From Syntrophomonadaceae bacterium (GTDB lineage Bacteria; Bacillota; Dethiobacteria; DTU022), in contig PXBM01000149.1 of the NCBI GenBank assembly GCA_003566935.1, positions 1-7,147 on the forward strand: a stretch of 7,147 nt of DNA, given 5' to 3'. The position numbers and the translations under genes are program-made. Of the stretch, positions 1 through 5,520 are shown one piece after another (position 1 is the stretch's first letter; each line of letters opens with the position of its first letter). The notes under the pieces are model-generated. The model searched no databases. It was not told where the DNA came from and saw only the letters and a list, made by a program, of their open reading frames with translations.

Positions 1-269
1 ACCGCATTGTAATTACCGTAATCGGCCCCGACCGGGTCGGAATCATCGCCGGTGTTACAACAATCCTCTCCGAAAACAGGGTTAACATCCTCGACATCAA
101 CCAGACTATCATGCAGGAGTACTTTGTCATGGTGCTCGTAGCCGATCTCGAAAATGCTTCGGTCGACCTGGTAACCTTGAAAGACTTGCTGGCAGCCAAG
201 GGCGAAGACCTGCAGGTGCGGATCGATGCCCAGCATGAAGATGTTTTTAACTTCATGCACCGTATATAA
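1..269 (+). CDS. ACT-domain protein (UPF0237-like), 5' end cut by the window
   Basis: The reading frame is open from base 3 to a TAA at 267-269 and gives 88 residues. It begins RIVITVIGPDRVGIIAGVTT, the typical first strand and helix of an ACT domain with its GPDRxGI turn, followed by NILDINQTIM and a second beta-alpha-beta unit. UPF0237 proteins are about 90 residues long, so only a few N-terminal residues are missing. ACT domains usually bind small ligands such as amino acids and form dimers; there is no catalytic domain here, so a regulatory or sensing role is likely but unproven. It ends 28 bases before the PFL-family gene, on the same strand and probably in the same transcript. The pairing of this small ACT protein with a UPF0210 protein is known from many Firmicutes. 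Confidence 0.88.
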   Translation, partial: RIVITVIGPDRVGIIAGVTTILSENRVNILDINQTIMQEYFVMVLVADLENASVDLVTLKDLLAAKGEDLQVRIDAQHEDVFNFMHRI

Positions 270-297
270 GCCAGGTCTGGAATAGGAGGCTTTAATA

Positions 298-1656
298 ATG
301 CTCACGATAGAAGAAATTATGGAAACAATAAAAATGGTCCAGGATGAGAACCTTGATATCCGGACTATAACCATGGGTATCAGCCTGCGCGACTGTGCAG
401 ACTCCAACCACCGTGCAGCCTGCCAAAAGATCTACGACAAGGTAACCCGCCTGGCCGGTTCACTGGTTAAAACCGGCGACGACATTGCCCGCGAGTACGG
501 AATGCCTATTGTCAATAAGCGTATTTCAGTTACCCCCATTGCCCTGGTAGCCGAGGCAGGTAATGTCGATCATTATTATGCCTATGCTGAAGCCCTGGAT
601 AATGCAGCGGCAGAAGTGGGCGTTAATTTTATCGGCGGGTTTTCAGCCCTTGTGCATAAAGGTTTTACCGGTGGGGATGCCAGGCTGATTAAATCTATCC
701 CCCGCGCCCTGAGCTCCACCGAGCGGGTTTGCGCTTCGGTTAATGTTGCCACCACCCGGGCCGGTATTAATATGGATGCCATAAACATGGTCAGCCGGGT
801 AATAAAGGAAACGGCCGAACTAACGGCAGAAAAAGACAGCATCGGCTGTGCCAAGTTGGTGGTCTTTGCCAATGTTCCCGAAGATAATCCCTTCATGGCC
901 GGGGCTTTTCACGGTATCGGTGAACCCGACTGCGTGATCAATACCGGGGTGAGCGGGCCGGGGGTAGTTAAAAGCGCCATCAAGAAAGCCGGTCCTGTCG
1001 ATCTGGGAACCTTATCTGAAACGATAAAGAAAACTGCTTTCAAAATTACCCGCATGGGAGAACTGGTCGGCAGAACTGCCGCTGACAGGCTGGGAGTGCC
1101 TTTCGGGATAGTTGATGTTTCCCTGGCCCCGACCCCGGCTATCGGTGACAGCGTGGCTGAAATACTGGAGGAAATGGGCCTGGAACGCTGCGGCGCTTTC
1201 GGATCAACCGCCGCCCTGGCCCTGCTTAATGATGCAGTTAAAAAAGGCGGAGCCATGGCTTCATCCCACGTGGGTGGCCTCTCCGGGGCTTTTATTCCCG
1301 TCAGTGAGGACGCAGGAATGATCAGTGCCGTCGATGACGGGGCGCTGACCCTGGAAAAACTCGAAGCGATGACCGCGGTCTGCTCGGTCGGTCTTGATAT
1401 GGTTGCCGTACCCGGTGATACCCCGGCGGAAACTATTGCCGCTATCATTGCCGATGAAGCGGCCATCGGTGTCTTTAACAATAAAACCACGGCGGTCAGG
1501 ATTATCCCGGCTGCAGGTAAAAAACTCGGCGACCGGGTTGAATTCGGCGGCTTGCTCGGCCACGCCCCGATTATGGAAGTTAACGGCTTTTCAGCCAAGA
1601 AACTGGTCCGCCGCGGCGGCCGCATTCCGGCACCGATTCACAGCCTGCGCAACTAA
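298..1656 (+). CDS. PFL family protein (UPF0210 / DUF711)
   Basis: This 452-residue cytoplasmic protein matches the UPF0210/DUF711 family in length and sequence. Recognisable parts are the N-terminal ITMGISLRDC segment, the central NPFMAGAFHGIGEPDCVINT segment, the GVSGPGVV stretch and the C-terminal GRIPAPIHSLRN tail. The family is structurally related to the pyruvate formate-lyase/anaerobic ribonucleotide reductase barrel, but no enzymatic reaction is established for it to my knowledge. The start is well supported: AGGAGG at 284-289 lies eight bases before the ATG. It follows the ACT-domain gene by 28 bases, so the two are probably co-transcribed, and it is followed at once by a hairpin terminator. 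Several long reading frames on other strands inside it are composition shadows. Family assignment is firm; function is unknown. Confidence 0.93.
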   Translation: MLTIEEIMETIKMVQDENLDIRTITMGISLRDCADSNHRAACQKIYDKVTRLAGSLVKTGDDIAREYGMPIVNKRISVTPIALVAEAGNVDHYYAYAEALDNAAAEVGVNFIGGFSALVHKGFTGGDARLIKSIPRALSSTERVCASVNVATTRAGINMDAINMVSRVIKETAELTAEKDSIGCAKLVVFANVPEDNPFMAGAFHGIGEPDCVINTGVSGPGVVKSAIKKAGPVDLGTLSETIKKTAFKITRMGELVGRTAADRLGVPFGIVDVSLAPTPAIGDSVAEILEEMGLERCGAFGSTAALALLNDAVKKGGAMASSHVGGLSGAFIPVSEDAGMISAVDDGALTLEKLEAMTAVCSVGLDMVAVPGDTPAETIAAIIADEAAIGVFNNKTTAVRIIPAAGKKLGDRVEFGGLLGHAPIMEVNGFSAKKLVRRGGRIPAPIHSLRN

Positions 1657-1660
1657 GTAT

Positions 1661-1701
1661 AAAAAACGCCGCAAACCTTTTCAGGATGCGGCGTTTTTTT
1701 T
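1661..1701 (+). terminator. Rho-independent terminator, probably bidirectional
   Basis: The arms CGCCGCA (1667-1673) and TGCGGCG (1687-1693) pair perfectly around a 13-base loop, and the flanking A-run (1661-1666) and T-run (1694-1701) extend the stem. The U-rich tail serves the plus-strand PFL gene that ends five bases earlier. Because the left arm is preceded by A residues, the same hairpin read on the minus strand also ends in a T-run and can stop transcripts from the convergent mttB-like gene, whose stop codon is at 1763-1765. Confidence 0.93.
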
Positions 1702-1762
1702 AGCTATCTAACAGCAGTATTTTACATATCCTGCTGCAGCCTGTAATCTTTTTAAATCCTGC

Positions 1763-3205
1763 TTATATTTTCTTAATGCCCTTGTATTTCTCGAGCAGCA
1801 TTTTTTCCATATCCTTTTCAAAGCCCAACGATTTATGCTCGGTCAGGATCTTCTTTGCTTCTTCATGGGCCCTGGTGAAGGAATCCTTGGAACCTTCAGC
1901 TTCCCAGACAGTGCGCTGCTGGCGGTCTGAGTGGGTGGGGAAATAGAATTCGCTGCGTACATTATTATAGGTATGAGGGTGATCGAGGAAATGTCCACCC
2001 GGACCTACTTCTTCAATTACGTCGGCAGCGATTGACTCTTTGTTAACATCCACACCGCGCACTGCCCTTAAAGCCATACCGACCGAGTCGTTATCAACGA
2101 CCATCTTTTCATAAGAGAGCACAGTGCAGAATTCAAGCAAACCAAAGGCGTCGTGAATGTAGTTGCAGCCTGAAAGGGCAACGACCATGGCCGTATTGGC
2201 GCTTTCATAACCGGCCTGTGCATCAAGAACTTTCGAATCTGACATACCGCCGGTACCATACATTGGGATCTTGTAGTACTGCGACATTTGGGCACAGCCG
2301 GCGTTAATCAAAGCCGACTCAATGTTTCCGGCCATGTAAGTTCCGGTGCGCATATCCATAATGCTTGAAGTGGAACCGTAGATAGTGCGGTTACCTTTGT
2401 TAACCAGCTGGGAAAGAATTAACCCACCAAGCGACTCCGCGTTGTTCAGGGTAATTGTTCCGGCTAAAGTAACCGGAGAGTTGGCCCCGGCCAGCGGTTC
2501 AGAGGGGCAGGTTACCGGCAGCCCGTATTTTGATGCTTCAATCAGGAAGTCCGTATAGGTCACTTCCATCAAGAGCGGGCTCATCATCAGGGTAATAAAG
2601 GAAATAAAGGGGCGGTCGAGCAGTTTTTCTTTACTGCCTGCAATATCTTCACCCATCTTGATTACCGATTTCAAACCGTCCATGGTATAAATTCCACCCA
2701 TAACATGCTTCGAGGTGTTATTCAGGCCATGATAGAAGCGGTTTACGTCAACATCTTCAGCTGGTACGTCATCAGGGTAGCAGTTGATGACGAAGAAGGC
2801 GATATTTTCAAGGGCGTCGGTCATTTTGGCATAACCGGCAACATCCCTGCATTCGGTTAGACGCTTTTTCTGGGTATCTATATCGAGAGTATTTAGAACT
2901 GTTCCACCGGTACCCAGGTGCACGTTGGCTCCTTCCAGCACCAGGTCGTTTTTCTCTTCGCGCCCGCAGAGAACAATCTTGGACGGGGTGGAATCAATTG
3001 CATCTTCAATCATCGCCCGCGGCACCTTGACGATCTTCTTTTCGTTGTCTACATTGGCGCCGTTGTCGGCGTAAATCTGGCGGGCCCTTTCGTTATGAAT
3101 TTTAATGCCCACATTTTCCAGCAGGTAGACGGTAGCCTCGTGGATCTCCTTTACCTCATCATCTGTGAACACCTTAAAACTTCCGCCTTTGTAATGCTTG
3201 TACAT
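1763..3205 (-). CDS. MttB-family (trimethylamine methyltransferase family) corrinoid methyltransferase without pyrrolysine
   Basis: This 480-residue protein belongs to the MttB superfamily (PF06253). Members take a methyl group from a quaternary or tertiary amine and pass it to the cobalt of a cognate corrinoid protein. Family signs include the N-terminal helix (FTDDEVKEIHEATVYLLENVGI), the LGTGGTVLNTLD segment, GGMSDSKVLDAQAGYESAN and the C-terminal GPGGHFLDHPHTYNNVRSEF. Archaeal MttB reads an in-frame UAG as pyrrolysine; this frame has none, so it belongs with non-Pyl members such as MtgB (glycine betaine), MtpB (proline betaine) and MtcB (carnitine). Which substrate it uses cannot be read from the sequence. 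I chose the ATG at 3205-3203 because AAAGGAG (3223-3217) lies upstream of it; the in-frame ATG at 3226 overlaps that site and has no ribosome binding site. No corrinoid protein, second methyltransferase or activase gene is in the window. It has its own sigma-54 promoter and appears monocistronic. Confidence 0.9.
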   Translation of the reverse strand: MYKHYKGGSFKVFTDDEVKEIHEATVYLLENVGIKIHNERARQIYADNGANVDNEKKIVKVPRAMIEDAIDSTPSKIVLCGREEKNDLVLEGANVHLGTGGTVLNTLDIDTQKKRLTECRDVAGYAKMTDALENIAFFVINCYPDDVPAEDVDVNRFYHGLNNTSKHVMGGIYTMDGLKSVIKMGEDIAGSKEKLLDRPFISFITLMMSPLLMEVTYTDFLIEASKYGLPVTCPSEPLAGANSPVTLAGTITLNNAESLGGLILSQLVNKGNRTIYGSTSSIMDMRTGTYMAGNIESALINAGCAQMSQYYKIPMYGTGGMSDSKVLDAQAGYESANTAMVVALSGCNYIHDAFGLLEFCTVLSYEKMVVDNDSVGMALRAVRGVDVNKESIAADVIEEVGPGGHFLDHPHTYNNVRSEFYFPTHSDRQQRTVWEAEGSKDSFTRAHEEAKKILTEHKSLGFEKDMEKMLLEKYKGIKKI

Positions 3206-3216
3206 AATTGGTAAAA

Positions 3217-3223
3217 CTCCTTT
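3217..3223 (-). promoter_or_regulatory. Ribosome binding site that fixes the mttB-like start
   Basis: The minus strand reads AAAGGAG here, 11 bases before the ATG at 3205-3203. An upstream in-frame ATG at 3226-3224 touches the site's 5' edge and so cannot use it, which is why the shorter 480-residue protein is preferred over 487 residues. The 11-base spacing is slightly long. Confidence 0.7.
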
Positions 3224-3299
3224 CATTATTAACTTACAGTGTGCTAATCCTTAATTGTAAAGTAACCGGGTCATATCAGTTATGCCTGTTATATAAACA

Positions 3300-3315
3300 A
3301 GCAAGTAGTGTGCCA
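3300..3315 (-). promoter_or_regulatory. Sigma-54 (-24/-12) promoter of the mttB-like gene
   Basis: The minus strand reads TGGCAC-ACTAC-TTGCT. The -24 element TGGCAC (3315-3310) and the -12 element TTGC (3304-3301) match the RpoN consensus exactly and have the required five-base spacer. Transcription should begin near 3289, giving a leader of roughly 85 bases before the ATG at 3205. The gene directly upstream on the same strand encodes a sigma-54 enhancer-binding activator, which strongly supports this call. Confidence 0.88.
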
Positions 3316-3331
3316 TATTTAATGGTTGCGT

Positions 3332-3396
3332 TTCCCTTTTACCGTTTTTAAGAAAATAATTCCTCTCGCCTAAAATTTCAGGTGGTGTAAAGGGAA
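3332..3396. repeat. Spaced inverted repeat upstream of the mttB sigma-54 promoter
   Basis: TTCCCTTTTACC (3332-3343) and GGTGTAAAGGGAA (3384-3396) are near-perfect inverse complements, differing by a base shift near the inner end, with 40 bases between them. The right arm lies inside the last codons of the activator gene. The arms sit about 17-80 bp upstream of the -24 element, so they could be protein half-sites for a bound activator, or a chance match of purine-rich tracts. There is no T-run after the hairpin in either direction, so a terminator is unlikely. Confidence 0.35.
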
Positions 3397-4838
3397 TGTT
3401 TTCTGATCCGGTACTGCAGGCTTTGTCTTTTTAAACCCAGCTCTCTTGCTGCCTTGGAAATATTCCAGCTATTACGTTTTAATACGGCTTCAATCATCCT
3501 CCTTTCCACTCGGTCCAGGGTCTGCTCCAGCGTGATGCTGTTGCCGGCCCTGCTTCTATCTGCACTTCCTCCGGCAAACTTATGGCGAATGTTCGGTGGA
3601 AGATCGTGTAAGCTGATCTGCCTGTCTTCGGGGGTCAGGGAACTCATTCCTGCGGCGATGACATGCTCCAGTTCCCTGATGTTGCCCGGCCAGGGGTATT
3701 TCTCCAGCAGGGTGGAAAGATTATCTGTTACCTTCTCTATATTTAAGTTCAGCTTTTTGTTATACTTTCCGATCAAGTAATTAACCAGCAGGGGCAGGTC
3801 GTCCAGTCTTTTGTTGAGGGAAGGCATGCGTAAAGAAATATAAGCAATGCGGTAATACAAATCTTCGCGAAGCTGCCCCTTCTTGATCGCCTCAGCGGGG
3901 TCATTATTGGATATACTGATCAGGCGGGTATTGATTTTTCTTTCTTTAATATCGCCTACCCGGCGTACTGCCTCTTCCTGGATAACCCTTAATAATTTTG
4001 ACTGCAGGGGCAGGCTCATGGAATTGATTTCGTCTAAAACCAGGGTGCCTTCAGTGGCCTGCTCAAAGAGGCCCGGCCGATCTACTGCTCCTGTAAAGGC
4101 ACCTTTAACTGTACCGAAGAGCAGCCCTTCCAGCAGGTTTTCCGGGATAGCAGCGCAGTTTATGGCGATAAATGGCTTGTTTTTCCTCGATCCGGCATTA
4201 TGTATGCCCTGGGCCAGCAGTTCTTTGCCGGTTCCGGTTTCACCATAGATTAATATGGGCAGGACGTTGTCTGCGGTTTTACGGGCCCAGCGCATGGTAT
4301 CCTGCAGCAGGTGGTTTTCACCGATAATATCTTCAAAGGTATGCCTGGCCCCGGTCGGTTTCGGCTTGCTCTCTTTGTCGGTGCCGGAACTGTACAGGTT
4401 TGACTGCAGGTCCATAATAATTTTGGATAGTTTTTTAACCTTGGAGTAATCTTTCATCACTGATACCGCTCCGATTATTTCGTCGCCTTCCATGATTGGA
4501 ACGGTACTGCAGATAATTTCAACGTGGGTTCCACTGCCTTCAGTGGTATATTCCTGGTAATGGTCGAGGATTGGTTTCTTTTCCCGGATTGCCCGCATTA
4601 ACAAGCTTTTCCCACCGTGGAAGTCGTAAACGTCATCGACATGCTTGTTCAAAACGTACTTGCGGCTCATTTTTTCACGGCGCTCGTTGGCGCTGTTATA
4701 GATATTGATATAGCCGTCCTTGTTGCAGCCGATAATTGCCTCGTCGATGGAGTCGATCATTTTCTCCAGCTGAACTTCAGTCAGCCTGGTAGCTTTACCG
4801 GACTGGTGCAGGCTTTCGGCTGTATGCTCGGCTGTCAA
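3378..4838 (-). CDS. PAS domain, sigma-54-dependent transcriptional activator (RocR-like enhancer-binding protein)
   Basis: This 486-residue protein activates RNA polymerase carrying sigma-54. Domains in order: a PAS sensor (about 20-135), a central AAA+ domain (about 168-405) and a Fis-type helix-turn-helix (about 440-482). The AAA+ domain has Walker A GETGTGKE (199-206), the sigma-54 contact loop GAFTGA (246-251), Walker B LVLDE (266-270), the arginine-finger region REDLYYR (324-330) and PWPGNIREL (382-390), so it should be an active ATPase. The LLFGTVKGAFTGA form resembles RocR-type activators. There is no receiver domain, so a small ligand or partner sensed by the PAS domain is the likely trigger. 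Translation probably starts at TTG (4838-4836), eight bases after GGGGAGG (4853-4847). Its neighbours on both sides carry sigma-54 promoters, so they are its probable targets. Confidence 0.93.
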   Translation of the reverse strand: MTAEHTAESLHQSGKATRLTEVQLEKMIDSIDEAIIGCNKDGYINIYNSANERREKMSRKYVLNKHVDDVYDFHGGKSLLMRAIREKKPILDHYQEYTTEGSGTHVEIICSTVPIMEGDEIIGAVSVMKDYSKVKKLSKIIMDLQSNLYSSGTDKESKPKPTGARHTFEDIIGENHLLQDTMRWARKTADNVLPILIYGETGTGKELLAQGIHNAGSRKNKPFIAINCAAIPENLLEGLLFGTVKGAFTGAVDRPGLFEQATEGTLVLDEINSMSLPLQSKLLRVIQEEAVRRVGDIKERKINTRLISISNNDPAEAIKKGQLREDLYYRIAYISLRMPSLNKRLDDLPLLVNYLIGKYNKKLNLNIEKVTDNLSTLLEKYPWPGNIRELEHVIAAGMSSLTPEDRQISLHDLPPNIRHKFAGGSADRSRAGNSITLEQTLDRVERRMIEAVLKRNSWNISKAARELGLKRQSLQYRIRKHSLYTT

Positions 4839-4846
4839 AATAAAAT

Positions 4847-4853
4847 CCTCCCC
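4847..4853 (-). promoter_or_regulatory. Strong ribosome binding site before a TTG start (activator gene)
   Basis: The minus strand reads GGGGAGG, eight bases before the TTG at 4838. No in-frame ATG with comparable spacing exists nearby, so the TTG is the likely start. A weak start codon after a strong binding site is common for regulators kept at modest levels. Confidence 0.75.
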
Positions 4854-4877
4854 GATGTCTCATCAAAAAACAAAACA

Positions 4878-4896
4878 GTGCAAAATGATTATGCAC
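4878..4896. promoter_or_regulatory. 19-bp dyad GTGC-N11-GCAC, copy 1 (candidate operator/enhancer site)
   Basis: The sequence is GTGCAAAATGATTATGCAC, and the symmetry extends outward to CAGTGCA...TGCACTG (4876-4882 and 4892-4898), seven perfect base pairs per arm. It lies between the activator's extended -10 and its start codon, and its centre is about 261 bp upstream of the -24 element of the rightward sigma-54 promoter. Size and placement suit a dimeric Fis-type DNA-binding protein. Binding by the neighbouring activator is inference. Confidence 0.6.
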
Positions 4897-4926
4897 TGCA
4901 ACCGTTCTTTGCATGCGCTAATTTTT

Positions 4927-4935
4927 ATTATACCA
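4927..4935 (-). promoter_or_regulatory. Extended -10 (sigma-70/SigA-type) promoter of the activator gene
   Basis: The minus strand reads TGGTATAAT, a perfect TATAAT with the TGN extension. No good -35 hexamer lies 17 bases further upstream, which is usual for extended -10 promoters. Transcription would start near 4920, leaving a leader of about 80 bases that contains dyad copy 1. Confidence 0.7.
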
Positions 4936-4953
4936 TAAGACTGCCGAGAATGG

Positions 4954-4972
4954 GTGCCAAATTTCTTTGCAC
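4954..4972. promoter_or_regulatory. 19-bp dyad GTGC-N11-GCAC, copy 2 (candidate operator/enhancer site)
   Basis: The sequence is GTGCCAAATTTCTTTGCAC: the same four-base arms, the same 11-base gap and a similar AT-rich centre as copy 1, centred 76 bp from it. It covers the -35 side of the activator promoter and is centred about 185 bp upstream of the rightward -24 element, a usual distance for sigma-54 enhancer sites. The recurrence with identical spacing makes a real binding site more likely than either copy alone. Confidence 0.55.
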
Positions 4973-5084
4973 TTTTTAGCCTGGCTGGTTGTGGTTCTCA
5001 GCAGTTGATATTTCTTTCGACTTTATGCTCTAGCAAATAATTCTTGATCCCCCGTTCCATCTCCTGCAAAAAATCCTTTCTATT

Positions 5085-5105
5085 CCGGGACTTAGTCCGT
5101 CCCGG
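5085..5105. repeat. Perfect inverted repeat CCGGGAC-N7-GTCCCGG
   Basis: The seven-base arms at 5085-5091 and 5099-5105 pair perfectly around TTAGTCC. There is no T-run after it on either strand, so it is not a standard terminator. It ends 42 bases before the -24 element of the sigma-54 promoter, where a regulator or a bending protein could bind. Function is unknown. Confidence 0.5.
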
Positions 5106-5147
5106 CAAGAGGTTCAGGCGCCTTAAGACCATGCTCATAGCAAAAGC

Positions 5148-5162
5148 TGGTATGGTACTTGC
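5148..5162 (+). promoter_or_regulatory. Sigma-54 (-24/-12) promoter of the dehydrogenase operon
   Basis: TGGTAT (5148-5153), a five-base spacer GGTAC, and TTGC (5159-5162) fit the RpoN pattern. The invariant GG and GC are present with correct spacing; the -24 box has two mismatches to TGGCAC. Immediately before the -12 box both sigma-54 promoters of this window carry TACTTGC. Transcription should start near 5174, about 26 bases before the first start codon and just ahead of the ribosome binding site. Confidence 0.75.
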
Positions 5163-5186
5163 GTGTACATATATTATGACACCGCA

Positions 5187-5192
5187 GGGAGG
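5187..5192 (+). promoter_or_regulatory. Ribosome binding site that fixes the start of the first dehydrogenase-operon gene
   Basis: GGGAGG lies seven bases before the ATG at 5200. The frame stays open upstream to 5044, but those codons have no such site and would cross the sigma-54 promoter, so the start at 5200 is preferred. Confidence 0.85.
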
Positions 5193-5199
5193 TTTTGCG

Positions 5200-5520
5200 A
5201 TGCGTATTCAAAATCATCCGATTCTGGATTTTAAGAAGGGTAAAAAAGTTTCTTTCACCTTTGATGGCAGCCGCTTTGAGGGTTATGAAGGCGAACCGAT
5301 TGCCGCCGCCCTGCATGCGGCCGGGGTTAAGGTCTTATCTCACAGCCGCCAGCATAAACGCCCCAGGGGTTTCTGGTGCGCAATCGGCAATTGCTCATCC
5401 TGCAATATGCAGGTTGACGGCGTGCCCAATGTCAGGACCTGTGTGGAACCCCTGCGCGAGGGTATGGTAGTTCAGATACAGCAGGGCAAGGGAGAAGTTG
5501 GAGGTGCGCCCGATGGATAA
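5200..5520 (+). CDS. (2Fe-2S)-binding protein, HcnA / sarcosine-oxidase-alpha N-terminal-like
   Basis: This 106-residue protein is a small plant-type ferredoxin domain (Fer2_4-like). The opening strands (VSFTFDGSRFEGYEGEPIAAALHAAGV) form the beta-grasp fold, and cysteines C60, C65, C68 and C81 in CAIGNCSSC...C bind the [2Fe-2S] cluster. The following segment VDGVPNVRTCVEPLREGM is typical of the small subunits of hydrogen cyanide synthase (HcnA), opine and D-hydroxyproline dehydrogenases, and of the N-terminus of heterotetrameric sarcosine oxidase alpha. Its job there is to carry electrons from flavin. No signal peptide or membrane segment is seen, so it should be cytoplasmic. It is the first gene of the operon, preceded by a sigma-54 promoter, and its end overlaps the next gene by eight bases, which suggests coupled translation and a shared complex. 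Confidence 0.9.
   Translation: MRIQNHPILDFKKGKKVSFTFDGSRFEGYEGEPIAAALHAAGVKVLSHSRQHKRPRGFWCAIGNCSSCNMQVDGVPNVRTCVEPLREGMVVQIQQGKGEVGGAPDG

Larger units (their letters stand above)
3206..3377. other. Intergenic region between the activator gene and the mttB-like gene
   Basis: This 172-bp AT-rich stretch holds the sigma-54 promoter, the mttB-like leader and ribosome binding site. I saw no convincing terminator for the activator gene, so some activator transcripts may run on into mttB. No small gene was found in it. Confidence 0.7.
4839..5199. other. Divergent control region between the activator gene and the dehydrogenase operon
   Basis: This 361-bp gap separates two divergent transcription units. 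From left to right it holds the activator ribosome binding site, dyad copy 1, the activator's extended -10 promoter, dyad copy 2, a 7-bp-stem palindrome, a sigma-54 promoter and the operon's ribosome binding site. Open frames that cross it have no ribosome binding site of their own and are not credible genes. Confidence 0.8.

Noticed and set aside
909..1625. Long open frame (238 codons) on the minus strand inside the PFL gene
   Set aside because: It lies antisense to a clear family member, has no recognisable domain, and its low-complexity serine/proline/alanine-rich sequence is typical of an antisense shadow.
1712..1736. Hairpin CAGCAG...CTGCTG as a second terminator for the mttB-like gene
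   Set aside because: The six-base stem has a long loop and no adjacent T-run on the minus strand; the stronger hairpin at 1661-1701 explains termination.
1763..3205. Pyrrolysine (amber read-through) in the MttB-like gene
   Set aside because: The frame is continuous for a normal family length with no in-frame UAG and ends in TAA, so no pyrrolysine is involved.
3206..3226. Seven-residue N-terminal extension of the MttB-like protein (ATG at 3226)
   Set aside because: That ATG abuts the AAAGGAG site, which can serve only the downstream ATG at 3205.
3238..3254. Similarity between the mttB leader (TGTGCTAATCCTTAAT) and the activator leader (TGCGCTAATTTTTATT at 4914-4929)
   Set aside because: The match is short, AT-rich and overlaps the activator -10 region in one copy only; it is too weak to call a shared operator.
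4944..4959. A third sigma-54 promoter on the minus strand, from TGGCAC at 4959-4954
   Set aside because: The -24-like box is perfect, but the -12 position reads CTCG in place of TTGC, so the essential GC is missing. The box is part of dyad copy 2.
4617..4979. Plus-strand open frame of 120 codons crossing the activator start and the divergent control region
   Set aside because: It is antisense to the activator's PAS domain, has no ribosome binding site and resembles no family known to me.
5044..5199. N-terminal extension of the [2Fe-2S] protein by 52 residues
   Set aside because: The extension would cover the palindrome and the sigma-54 promoter, lacks a ribosome binding site, and does not match the compact family start; the ATG at 5200 has GGGAGG at ideal spacing.
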